Shown in pieces: positions 49,450-61,800 of a stretch of 64,000 nucleotides of DNA. Under the pieces are notes generated by a model, which was given only the letters and a program-made list of their open reading frames with translations, made no database searches and was not told the origin of the DNA. The stretch is from Sipunculus nudus (lineage: Eukaryota; Annelida; Sipuncula; Golfingiida; Sipunculidae), in the NCBI GenBank assembly GCA_026874595.1, contig CM049311.1, positions 34,389,176 to 34,453,175 on the forward strand. The letters are read 5' to 3'. Numbering within the stretch: the first letter of the stretch is position 1; the number at the start of each line of letters is the position of its first letter. The position numbers and the translations under genes are program-made.

Positions 49450-50580
49450 CTAAATATATTGCTATTCAAAATAAATTACTGATGGCAGTCCAAAACTGCT
49501 GAACTGTTGGGCTCGTGAAGAACGAATGTACACTATTTTCCAGGTCTATGTGGCAATATCTACAGTATATGTGTTTATCAATATTTATCAGACTTACAAA
49601 ATAGTCATATGTTTGTTTGGATTTAATACTGCTAATCATTACGGTCCCTTGTTTGGTGTTACAATTATGGTGATGATTGTCTCCCTCAATACATGTTTGT
49701 CTCTCAGATTTCGCTCTCTTTATTTGACATATCATTGTTCAGTACACAAGGTAATCAACTTTTTTGGTCACTTGGTTAGCCTAATGACAAAAACTTACAA
49801 TATCTCTATTTTCTTTTTTTACATCTGGTTAGTATATACAAAAGTCCTGCTTCATGCTTCAAGCTTTACCTGCGCATGTTATATTTAAATTATTCCAGAT
49901 AATGGGGCTAGACAAGGTTTGAAAACGGACTTTTTTCCATGCTAACAGAGCACTGATATATATTTCTGGTAAATTATTTTTTAATAATTTAGAATCATAC
50001 TCACATCCCATTATTAACTCTATGGTTCCAAAATTATGACACAAAAATTCAAAGAACAAATTCCAGTCTTTCTTAAATTTATCTAAATATTTCTTCAGCC
50101 ACATAATATGTTGAGTCTCAATGCTCTATATCTAACATATTAATAAAACCTTCTGATGTAGGCCTTATCAATATTTCTCTTCTCACTTTACCCCTTTTCT
50201 TCCCTTTCCATATAAAAACCCATATTATTTTATTAAGTCTAACCTTATACTCTTTTGTTAATGGAATGTTTGCAGTTAAATGTGCAAATATAGAGAAACA
50301 CAGAGTTTTTACAATTAGTATCCTACCATATAAACTTAAATTCCTCTGTCTTCATATATTTGTTATTTCATATATATTTTGAATTTTTTGTTCAAAATTA
50401 TGTTTGTCCATTTGGGCAAGACAATTTGCCACACAGGTACCTAACACTTTGGGAACACATTTTAGTTTAAAAACATATAAGACAAGTAAATCATCAATGA
50501 TCTGGATCCAAAAGTTAAAGAAAATGAAATACATTAGTAGTAAATTACAGTATAAAAGAACTTCGTCATTCAAACTGATA
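49450..50580 (-). mobile_element. LINE fragment, L1/Tx1-like, 3' part of ORF2
   Basis: Minus-strand frames encode, in order from 50573 down: a thumb-region segment with KVLGT and HNFEQKIQNIYEI; then a stretch resembling LSLYGRILIVKTL and KEYKVRLNKIIW around 50100-50350; then MWLKKYLDKFKKDW with LPEIYISALLAWKKV (50104-49859); and finally the Cys/His zinc-finger-like tail CRYCHIDLENSVHSFF followed by QQFW (about 49735-49466). These are hallmarks of the region C-terminal to reverse transcriptase in L1/Tx1-type LINEs. The catalytic part is absent and the remnant is split by stops and frame changes, so it is a dead 5'-truncated copy. The clade is judged by eye only. Confidence 0.8.
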
Positions 50581-50838
50581 AACGTAGAATATAGATATGT
50601 TTTCTTTATACATTTCTATGTATATGTATATGACTGTAGTGTTCAATTATGAATTTCATGTGTTGTCTTGTCTGTTAATGTCTTATCATATATGTACTTT
50701 ATTGTTTTGTTGGTGTTAATAAAAAAGGGATAGAAATTAGTACTCCATGCAGGCATATTTTTAAGGTTCCACCCCTTATCTGCCATTTCTGTCACCGACA
50801 GTGCAGAAATACGGTATTCCTGTCCGGCAAAAACCAAC

Positions 50839-50919
<81 letters not shown>

Positions 50920-51256
50920 GGCGCTTGAATTGCTATTAGTGTAGATTTCGGTTAAATTTGTTACTTTATGGGTCATTTCCTTATAACTATCTGACATTTT
51001 CCTAGCACTACATGGTCCATCTCTTTATTATTTACTTAATATTCTAAAATATTAAGTAATTAATATATTGTTTCAGATGCTCTATTAGTACTCAGTTCGC
51101 GCCACTGACGAAGCAGGAAGACGAACAACCCGTGGAGGGTCCGTTCAGGCAGACAATAAAGGTCATTGTCCTTGGTTGACCTAGTAAACTCGGGAACAAA
51201 GAAGCGTATATATGGGGGTAGCCTAGGAAGCAGCGCCCATACTGACTTAAATGAAT
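50581..51256. other. Intergenic with AT microsatellite
   Basis: Nothing recognised apart from the (TA)n array. Confidence 0.5.
50841..50912. repeat. (TA)n microsatellite, about 36 repeats
   Basis: Uninterrupted alternating TA of about 72 bases, followed by acacac. Likely highly polymorphic and able to extrude a cruciform. Confidence 0.98.
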
Positions 51257-51470
51257 AACTCCAGGCGCGGATCCAAGGGAGGTTGGAGTTGACACCCCCC
51301 CCCCCCCCCCCCCCGCTCCCAACCATCACCCTTTTTTACACCAATTTTAAACCATGACAGATACATTTCTCGGATAATCACACAATGATACCCGTTGACC
51401 CCCCCCCCCCCCCAAAAAAAAAAAGAAAAAAAAAAAAAACTTGAAAAATCCTGGATCTGCGCTTGAACTC
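51257..51470. mobile_element. Short nonautonomous DNA transposon with 5-bp target duplication
   Basis: The element spans 51262-51465 (204 bp) and is flanked by the direct repeat AACTC (51257-51261 and 51466-51470). The terminal inverted repeats are CAGGCGCGGATCCAAGG on the left and CAAGCGCAGATCCAGGA (reverse complement of the right end), 13 of 17 matching. The interior is mostly poly-C and poly-A. No coding capacity. The superfamily is not certain. Confidence 0.8.
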
Positions 51471-52054
51471 GTGTTTAAAAGATGTCTAATTATTTAACTT
51501 AATTGAAAACAAAAAGTGTAAAACATAAAGAATTAGCTGAGACAACAGCGTTACACTGCAAAACACTATACCGGATAGTCGGTGTACCGTGTGGTGTTTT
51601 GTAAATTCTAAAGAACTTATAAAAAAAGTAACTGCAAAAATGCGGCGTACCTGTCCTGGGTCCTGGATACCACAGCGTATCGTAGGGAGAGAACACTGGA
51701 GTTGGGGCTATAAAAAAGAAGCACCTAAAAAGCGCCAATTAATAAACGTGTGCGGCGGAGCGTTTATACTGTCGTACATGTGAAGAGGACACATGTGTTG
51801 TGCACGTGACCAATGAGCGGGCTTGGCTTGTACAGTATTTCTGCATGGTGGCCATGAAAACATATGACTCACAAGCCTTTTTGATGGGACCTTGTTCAAA
51901 GTCTTTAATAGCTATATACTAACTGACTTTTGGGTAGCTAACTGCCGCTTTCTGCATTGTTCAATCTCTTCTATCTAAAATAAAAGTCGGGGTGAGGTAG
52001 TGACCCGGCCTGGACATCATTTGATAATCTTAATAATTAAAAAATATGTTAAAT

Positions 52055-52094
52055 GATAATAATAATAATAATAATAAAAATAATAATAATAATG

Positions 52095-52181
<87 letters not shown>

Positions 52182-52183
52182 AT
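52055..52183. repeat. (AAT)n followed by (ATT)n: long inverted triplet array
   Basis: About 70 bases of AAT repeats run directly into about 60 bases of ATT repeats, so the two halves are reverse complements and could fold into a long hairpin. Confidence 0.95.
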
Positions 52184-52469
52184 AAAGATCTCGATCAACC
52201 CTTTTCAAAGTAATTATTTACAAATATAATTACTTTTACATGTAATCGATGATTACAATAACGATTACTTTTTCGTTTCAGATCGGGTCCAATAAAATTA
52301 CACGGAAAGGCGCTGGTGAGAGCTCATAGTATAATCAACAATCAACTGAATTTAGTTAAACAACTTCATGGGAATTTGATTCAAAACATATTTGATTACC
52401 AAAACAGTTACTTAAAAATTGGACTACAATTACAATTAATTCAAATACATTTACTCTTTGACCCAACTC

Positions 52470-52470
<1 letters not shown>

Positions 52471-52545
<75 letters not shown>

Positions 52546-52611
52546 AATAATACTAATAAAACTACTACTACTACTACTAATAATAATAATAATAACAATA
52601 ACAATAACAAT
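52471..52611. repeat. Compound (AAT)n(AAC)n(AAT)n(ACT)n(AAT)n array
   Basis: Successive triplet blocks that differ by single substitutions, followed by (AACAAT)n. Confidence 0.95.
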
Positions 52612-52792
52612 AAACATATATTGCTTTATACTTATTAATATATTTATAAAATATTAATTTATTAATATAAAGTGAGAGCAACTGAAAATTTTGCCCGCTT
52701 GGGGTCTTTACGGTGGCTATTATCTCCTGGTGCCATCTCACGGATGACCTAGACACTAACAGAGGTGAACATTAAATCTAGTGTCAACAGAC

Positions 52793-52833
52793 ATGGCAGG
52801 ACAGGCGCTACCATGGAGCAGATATTTCTTCAG
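52793..52833 (+). CDS. MPC1: MPC1 exon 1 (start codon)
   Basis: ATG in good context (agacATGG). It reads [13 protein letters not shown] plus AG, 41 nt, ending at a gtaatc donor. SRYFF(ST) aligns with RDYLM(ST) of human and KYIFT(TH) of yeast MPC1, and MAG matches the start of human MPC1. A second ATG at 52813 is out of frame. Confidence 0.8.
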
Positions 52834-55800
52834 GTAATCATATCCTGGTTTGATTGTACTTTAATTAGCACTGTGATGTTGTCGTAAATGACATGCGAAT
52901 GCCGGCCAAGGGTCGTCAATGGTATCTTAGAGCTGTTATTGACGGAAAACTTCTTAAAATCAAGAAAACATGCCAACATCTGAGATTCACTCAACTGGGT
53001 CTCGGTTTTGTAGACTGTACTGTCACTATAAATCTATATTAATTATTATATAGTATAGAATTGTTTATACAATAGTGATACTATTACTGTATAGACACGT
53101 CATTAAGATTAGATAAGAGGAGATCGAGTATTCCGGGTGTGTCCTGAATGTAGTTCTTGCAGCACACGTCTTTACCCACCAAGGACTATGAGTATCAGTG
53201 GTATTGTATTTATAAGACTGATAGCTCAGAGAGAAAATTATTGTAACCTGAATATAGGGAGATGTTCTGATTTCTTTCTTCTTGGTCAGGGTTCAGAGTG
53301 TCTTGAAATTTATATTCGGGAATCAGGTGAATACTTTTATCTGTATAGGTGCCTTATACAGAGTTCAAATGACACATATTTTTATACAGGAACGTGTGGG
53401 TTCAATGTGTACTGTAATAAACACTCAACTAGTGAACCCACATTTATATTTTTATAAGAAATCTCACACTTCTGCCTAAGAACCCAGAACATTTTGTGCA
53501 AAGTAAACCCACTCTTGCAGTTTTGGTATTTTTGTCAATGATGTTACATAAAGCGTCAAGAAAAATAATTAAAAAAGTGATGCTTATTTTTTACTGCATA
53601 TTTTTGTATTATAAATTAGTATTGTATATAACTTATATAAGTATATTGTAGAATCATATTAGGCGTTGAACTGACCTTTTTTAAAAAGAAAATGTAGGTT
53701 CACTTCATGTTTTAGCTGATCTTTTTATGAATATGGTGAACCCACATTTGTTATTTTTGTCACATATCGCGTTAAAAAATAAGGCAAGAAATGATGTTCA
53801 TTTTCCTTTACAGCTTATACAAATGATATGATCATCAATATTATTTATACTAGGGAATAGTAGAAAAACAAAAATGTAGGTTCAGTTTCTGTTTTTGCCC
53901 CCTGAAGTTCAGCCCCATATAATGCACCTATGTACCCTTTTATCTGTTAACAGGGTTTTATATTGCTATATGATGTACAACTGATAGCAAGTTCCTTAAA
54001 GCCCCTAGTTAGAATGGAGAATAGATCTAATTCATATACCAGTATTTAAATTATTTACACTGTAAATCAGTCATTAAAACCATAGAAACAAATGATGGTG
54101 TAACGAAAGGCCTAAACTTCATCCCTCATTAATATTTTCTATTTTATCAGATAAAAGGTTCTTTCTATATGCAGTCACCTTTTAGGGAAAAGGTTCCAAA
54201 AGATTACAAATGAAAATATAAATGTATGAAACATTCATGTACAAGGGGTTACAGTTCAGCCAGTGCACGTGGTGTAATGTGTAACTTTTTGACACGCAAG
54301 ACTGTTTATAAACAAGTTTGATATGACTGATCTATGACCTGTTTAATCACTGGGGGTTCACACTTATCCATGTATGTTATCATTGAGTTGTTGCATGGTT
54401 TAGTTTACAAATGCACATGGCTTGTTAGTGGGAAAACTTGTATATAAACCCGGCATATGTGACATGGGTTCTGCTTGAGAAATGGAGCATAAATGTAAAC
54501 CAGTGATCAGCAAGGTCACTTCAGGCACAAGTACACTTACGTATATATTAGGAACACGAGTTATACATGTAGTGTATACATTAATAAACATTACACCTTG
54601 AACATGAGCATGCATAAAGCTGTGCTATGGAGCTCACTAATGAGTCCAGATCTTTGTGCTTTGATGCGTCAGAGATGAGTTTTGAATGATTCCAAAAAAG
54701 GACAAACCTTTTACTGTCTCATGTTTTTAGATTAAGTGCATAAATGTAACTGTAGATATATTAATTAATATGTAATGCTTTCTGCAAACAGGGTGCTATG
54801 GTATGAAGCAAACATTTGAATTTGAACCCAAGGTGGTTGTGTTCTCAGCTGTGTCTGTTTGTTTATGTACTCTACTGAGTGCCATTAGACCTGTCAATTT
54901 TGAGGGGCTTTGAATTGATTCTTGACCGCTGATATGATTCTCAATTCAATTATTACTTTAGTAGTAAAGTTCAGACTTTCCTTCAAGTATATTTTCTTAA
55001 TATTATAACAAATATTTTACAGTACCACAATGATGTCAGTTAATGTTAGAAACTAATGGAAAAATGTAGCATGATCTCTGTTTATGGCCACCCTTTTTTC
55101 AGTGTAAGTGGAGTACTTTAACAGCGATCTTGAACACATACACAATAAATAATCTTGACATCACAGTGTGCTCCATCAAAGTGGACAGATCGGTGAGACT
55201 TTTGGTGTGATGCGTAAATCAAATACTATTCAAAACAAATTCATTTGGAGGTGATGCATTGATTACAGTTTAGTGATGCATTGATTTACAATTCAGTGGA
55301 TGAATCAGGAGTCAAAAATAGCTTTTCGGTCAACAGATAATTCCAGAACCACCAAAATGTGCACACAATGTCCACAAACCTTGAGTCTTTATACAGTGTC
55401 CCTTGAACACCTCCCTATAAGAAGAGTCAGTCCAAGACTGCTGAACACACACCAAAATGAGGAGCAGTCCCTTTGTCTTCTATGTTACTCTTCTGGCTAT
55501 TAGTCAGTTTCTCAATAGGATGTATCATCTTTATAGCATCATCCTCAGCCATCAAATATTTTCTAAAAGCCACAGGACAGGCTTACAGGATGACTTCTGC
55601 AGCCCAATTGTCATCAACTTACAGAGTCTCGTGGAGGAGGATGCCTGAATGACTTTGATCCAATGGAGGTTTCTCCTCTCAGGCTGTCATAACTGGCTGG
55701 TTGTCAACTGGTAGCTCACTGATGTTGCTTGTGTAAACATGCCTTTAATTTCCACTGGTGAAAAATCACCTTACTACCCTAATAAAAAGAGACCAAGCAT

Positions 55801-58800
55801 TTTGTCATTTGCGTATGAGAGGTCACACTTTCACAATTATGGGCAGCTGATATTACTGTATATCTTAAGTCATTTATGCAATATATGACTGGATTATGTA
55901 AATCTCTCTCAAAAGTAAGAATAGATGTTTATCTATGAATATATGATATTCTATGATACCACTGATTATTAAACTAAATATGTGTGAACTGCAGTTGATT
56001 AGCTTTTTCATAGTGTAACGTACAAAATAGGTGATAATGTTTTAATAAGTCGCACTCTGAATGACTTCTCTAAAGAAGAGAAATAATTTCAAGTTTCCAA
56101 ATGATTATAAAGACCATGGCATCACTATCTGAGACAAAAATGTGTATTATGTATAAATGTATGGTCACATAATAATTCAATTACCTAAACAAAAATGTTT
56201 GTTATTATTATTGTATTATTGTACATTGGAATGTTAAACTTAAAGTAAAATGGTTACTTCAAAGACAGTATTCAACCAAACTTCAGATAAAACTAGATAA
56301 AACCTGTTTTATCTGATCCGGATTAATCCAGATTTATCCAGATTTAACCGGCTGCGGATAAAACTGCCAACCCTGCTTCTGTGGGTTTTAAACATGTACC
56401 AATATGTGCAGGGCTGCAGGCTATAATCTGTTTCGTCCCCTCATGTCCACCTGTTTTGCTATGAAAATTTTTATTTGTTACTTTCCATGGGAAACAGTTA
56501 AATAGGTAAATGCCTCCCTTACACCTTATTTAAGAAAAAAAAATTGAAAATATGGTAAATCAGTCTACATTTAGACAACATACCAGACCCACTTTGGTGG
56601 TCAGGGTCATTGGTCACATGCAGACACAGCCTCAAGTGACAGTTGCTGATTGGATGATGTCATGTAACACTCTTAAAATACAACCAGCTAAAACAAAGAT
56701 GGCTACTCATGCAGGAACACATCAGATCTGCCAGACCATTGTGAAGAGGCTGAAAAGTTTGAAACACAAACTTGGCATAAATTGTAGAATTCTTAATTTC
56801 CATATTAGGTTGTCACTTCCATATACTTTACTATTAAGGAAATTATTGTAAAAAGTAAACTTTTAAGAAAATTATCTACAAGAAACAGGTTGACAGCAGG
56901 TTGTGAAAAGAACTATATAAAGTACAGAAAGGCCCATCTGGGTCTAATATATAAACCTTGCCCACTCAAACTGAATTATATTGTTATCTTTTCTTTTTTT
57001 TTTCATGTTCCTGTGGCTGTGTTCTACATCAACAGCACAGTAAGTATACAGTTCTAATGCTGTTTTCAGATCTATTCACATAGTTATAATTGATTATTGT
57101 ATTGTAACCACATGTCAATGAATGTGCTATGTCACTGGCAGTTTTCAGAACACAAAGTCAAGTGCATGTCAGTTAGTGCTGCGCTGATGCACCCCAGTAT
57201 GTGGCTGTGCACCGATCCATAACGATAAAAAAAAATCATATATTGTATCAGTGTCATTAGGTGCCCATGTATCCAATTATCCGTATATTTGTGATTTTTT
57301 TTTTTTCATGTAAAGCAACAATGGAAAGCTAATCTTGTAGTCTCTCAGCACCCCACAATACATGTAAGGTAATCATTAGTCAGAAATGAGCTTAATAGCA
57401 TCTGATTTGTTTTGATTTGATTCTATTTACGGTTTTGAAAATAAATTTTATCAGAGCAAATTTGAGTTATATTTCTATATAGAAGAAAATTGACTTGAAA
57501 TCTAACCCATGATATACATTTATATGTTTAATTTAATCAAAAATATCTTAGACATTGCAGTGATTTTAAGTGTCGCAGTATGTATCACATCACCACCCCC
57601 TGGGCATTCTTTGGTCCCCATCTAATTTGTCTGTAATTTATTATAAGGGATGGCACAAATAATCATCAGTGTTGTATACAATCATCAATGGCTTTGACAA
57701 AAATAGATACTGTTAGTGTTATATATTAGCTCATCTGTTTATACACTTACTAGCACACTAGACAGAAGGATTTTCAAATTTATTTTTATCAGCATTAAAT
57801 GAAAATTTTACATACATATTAATTTATTTGAAAAGTGCCTTCCCTCATGGCTGGCATTTAATATGACAGGCTCTGATTCAGGTCAGACTGTTGTAGAATT
57901 ACATAATTTTTTTATATACTGCACAGTAATAAAGATCAGGGGTTTCTGTAAAAAGTGTGGGATTCAGTGAATTCTGTGGTGAAAAATAAATTTTCTGCCC
58001 TACCTGACCCCATGGTCTTGTAAAAAATTTTGCCATTTTTAAGCCCAGCAAAACACTTGATGCTTGATTGTTCAGCTTAATGGAAATAGCTAACCGTTTA
58101 TCACTCTTAAGTATTTAATTGTGTACTATAGATGTAATATAGGATATTATTTCTTGTCATACTTAAAAAAGGTTTTCTTTTATCATTGCAGCATTTTTGG
58201 GGACCAGGTAAGAGATTAAATACCTCACTCTCTCTCTTGTTATCTCTGACTTTGCACACATACACCCATGCAAGATATACAGATTTACATGAAATATTTA
58301 TACATATCCATGTTTCTGAATATTGTCCCCAGCAGTTCCATTCTAGTGTCATTCACTGTGATTCAGACTTGTTGTTAGCATTCACAACATCTGCTTGATT
58401 ATACAGTGTTGTAAAGAAGTGTTTGCCAGCAGTGATTCATAAAGCAATTTCAGTTCCTGCTCATAAACTTTTGATAGCACAATATAAAGCTCTGATCTAC
58501 TACATGGCTATAATACAAGGGTAGGTCAAGTCTGATTTATTTCTAAATACTGTAGACTGTCAGTGCTGAATGTGGCAATAAGTAACAATACAATATATTT
58601 TGTATTATTTTGTATGATTTATTTTTGTTATCCATGGAGAATGTACTCGTTAAATCAGAAATCATGTACATGTCCCCTCTATTTAAATTCTAATTTTCAG
58701 TTGCCAATTGGGGTCTTCCTCTTGCTGCTATAGCTGATGCTCAAGACAACCCTGAGAAAATCAGTGGTAAAATGACTACAGGTAAGGCCTTCTTCCTACA

Positions 58801-61800
58801 AGCAAGGCTGTCAATCCTTCGTGAAGAGACCTTGCTCCAACAAGCCACTGTGCCTGCTGTTTCATGAACTGAGAAGAAGATCATAGTTATTTCAATCAAA
58901 ATTATAACAGTCAATCAAATCCAACATAACACAAGCAAACATTACACAGTGGTCAAAATGGTTGATATGTCATATAAAGAAGAACGAATGCACCAGAAAC
59001 TGGATTGGTTTATGACTTTATGATCCTTTCTTCTAAGTAACCTTCTGTCATAGCAAGATCTTATTACCGTCAAATAGTTACAGATTTATTTTGCTCTGCG
59101 CATACAGGGAGCGTAATTTAATTGCTTTGTCTTATTCACTGTTCATGAAATAGCAGACAGGGTGCTTACTGGAGCAAGGTCTCTGTTGCAGATCAAGAGC
59201 CTTACTTATAGGAAGACAACATGAGGGACCCCCTTTCTGATTGAATTATTTGGGAATATATTAATAATCTCTCATACTCTACTTTGCTGCTTAAAAATTT
59301 CTTTGGTACATATGTTATATAAATTACTTGTAATTTTACTTGTGCTATATGGTTGGATGATATTCCTTATTGAATAGGATTAAACTTGTTACATTTTTGT
59401 ATAATCAGTCACAAATGAGAATGTTTCCACATGCAAGGAAGTCATGTTATTTTCAATAAAATTCTGTCAGAAAATTTAGAGGGATCGGACATGAAGTAGA
59501 AACCAATGTTAAAACTGAACCCTGAGCAGTGTCCAAAACTGGGGCCATAAGCTTGACATGTCAGTGTGACTGCAAATAAACATTTTGTTATTAGGCCAAA
59601 ACACATAAAGGTATGGTTCCCAGGCATCGCCCGCATCAATTTTAACCCCCGCATCAAAATTTTCATTTTGATTTTCATCTTTCAAGAAGATATAATAATA
59701 CAATGTTGATAAGATTTCCTTTGTTATGTTGTGCTTTTACCTGTTTAACCAAAAAATTCTGTTATATCAAGGTTTTCCCTGATCAAATGACAATTTCATC
59801 GAAACATACAAAAAGTGGTAAACTATAAAATATCCCCCACCTGTACTTTTTGAGAAAAAAAAAGTGCCTTAGAACCATGATACCTTTTATGGTCTTAGTC
59901 TTCTTTTAAAACTTGTACCCAGTCTACAGTCACCAGTCTGTTTCTTGATAAGTATGTTTACTATGTCAACATGGTTTATCATGTTTTTTTTAGGATTACT
60001 GATGTGTATTAGTGTAGATCAAAAAGGGATTTCATAAACTAGTTCCTACTCTACCTGCAATGTATAACATGTTTATTTTTGTGCATATGAAATTTGTTTA
60101 TTAAATATGTGAATACTTAATCTTCAGTAATGCATAGACTGGACATTAATCTTAAATATTTAACAAGAAATATTTATTTTCATTCAGTTATCATTAAACT
60201 GTTACTGTATTGTGATTGGCTGCTTTCCTGATCCTGCTGTTCTGATTGGCTACTTGACTTATCCTGCTGTTTTGATTGGTTACAGCCCTCTGTATCTACT
60301 CAGCTTTATTTATGAGATTCGCCTGGAAAGTCCAACCAAGAAACATGCTCCTATTTGCCTGCCACTTCTCTAATGAATGTGCACAAATTGTACAGCTTTG
60401 CAGATTTTTTGACTATCAGTAAGTATACTTCTGTGTTTAAAATTTCTGTTACTTTTCACCAGGATTCAATGATCACTTAGGTTTGACATATCTTAGCATT
60501 GGTTTAACACCCTGTTTGAGGATAAAGAACGGTATTGGTAAGGAGGTTAAATTTTTCAAATGTTTGAACAAGTTTGTTTGTCTGTCTGTTAGCATTATGC
60601 TTACACTTCAGAACTTATCCTCAAAACTAGTGTGGGATGGGATATGGCCAGGGAATAGGGCTGAAATGGTTACAAAATTTTGAACCGAAGTTCCCAATAG
60701 GCATTAACTGACTCAGACTTGCGTATTCTTTGCCATGGCAACAATGTAAAGATATAAATGTAGATCTGTTTACTGATGAAAGATATGTAAAAATTTGACT
60801 TGGTGACAGCTTAACTTTCTCCCAAAGAAATAAGTATTTTATATATAATTGGTTTCTGTTTAGCAAATAAACTTTAGTGTCATAAATTACCTCTGTTTAC
60901 TTTTCACTGGCAGCTGTTTAAAACCTCCTTGATAATGAATAAATATAGACTGCCTGTAAGTTTGCAATAATATTAAGATATGCATATACCGACACACAAG
61001 TACTTCAGTCCGAATTTGGGACTCGTGTACTCTGTAAGTATTAACCAGACTCAAGTCCTCGGGTAACCTATTTGGCCCTACTAGGGAAGACCCAATAAAA
61101 TTTGGTGTTTGTCCAGATAAATTTGAGCTCTTCTGTAGGTGTCCTTGATATTTTGTGTGGATGAAAGTGATCATTGTGACACAAAGATCAGTTGTTATAA
61201 AAACATATACCGGTAGATGTGATAAAACATTATATTCATGCCAAATAATAATGACCCAAGGCTGAGTCTTTTTAGGCTTTTCTGCAATGGATTGGGGGGG
61301 GGGGGGCTTCTATTTATATATTGATATGTGATCACTCGGCCACTGTTGATTGTTTTGCTTAAATATAAACTTATTTATTTTACAAATTGCATGCATTAGA
61401 CTACTTTACTCCATTCCACCACCCCTGTCAACATGATTTTTCGTGATAATTTTTTATGTAATTCACTCAAGCTTACCTTTATTTACATCAGAGGCAATTC
61501 AGACAAATTTGGCATTTATCTTACAGCAAAATCATGCTTTCCTGTGTATGGAATTCATATGATTAATTTCAGAAAGAAATATGAAATACGTTTAAGCTGA
61601 CAGTCTTAAATTAGATATATAGTTGTAAAGTCACAGAGGTATTTGTACATCACATGTTAGTTACGTCACACATACTTTCCTCCTACATGGCATAGATTTA
61701 AACAGGTATGGCCATTTGAACTGACGATAACATTTTTGCACCTCTTTCTAGACAGGTCAACACCATCCACGTGTGACAATTGAAGTAAATATTTCTATTT

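Larger units (their letters stand above)
51471..52792 (+). promoter_or_regulatory. MPC1: Upstream region and 5' UTR of MPC1, with triplet repeats
   Basis: No other gene recognised. The 100 bases before the ATG (ctgaaaattttgcccgc onwards) have mixed composition without a convincing TATA box. Two long triplet arrays (52055-52183 and 52471-52611) lie 0.2-0.7 kb upstream of the start codon. The transcription start cannot be placed. Confidence 0.4.

Noticed and set aside
52017-52657. Open frames of poly-Asn, poly-Tyr, poly-Ile and poly-Leu
   Set aside because: Direct translations of AAT/ATT/AAC microsatellites.
53137-53457. 106-codon open frame in MPC1 intron 1
   Set aside because: It starts just after exon 1 in intronic sequence, overlaps the inverted-motif region and has no family match.
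57001-57040. Longer MPC1 exon ending VFYINST before the same donor
   Set aside because: It needs an acceptor near 56928 and would translate a poly-T tract as FSFFF; only the last two residues match MPC1. The 4-nt version is simpler and keeps the frame from exon 1.
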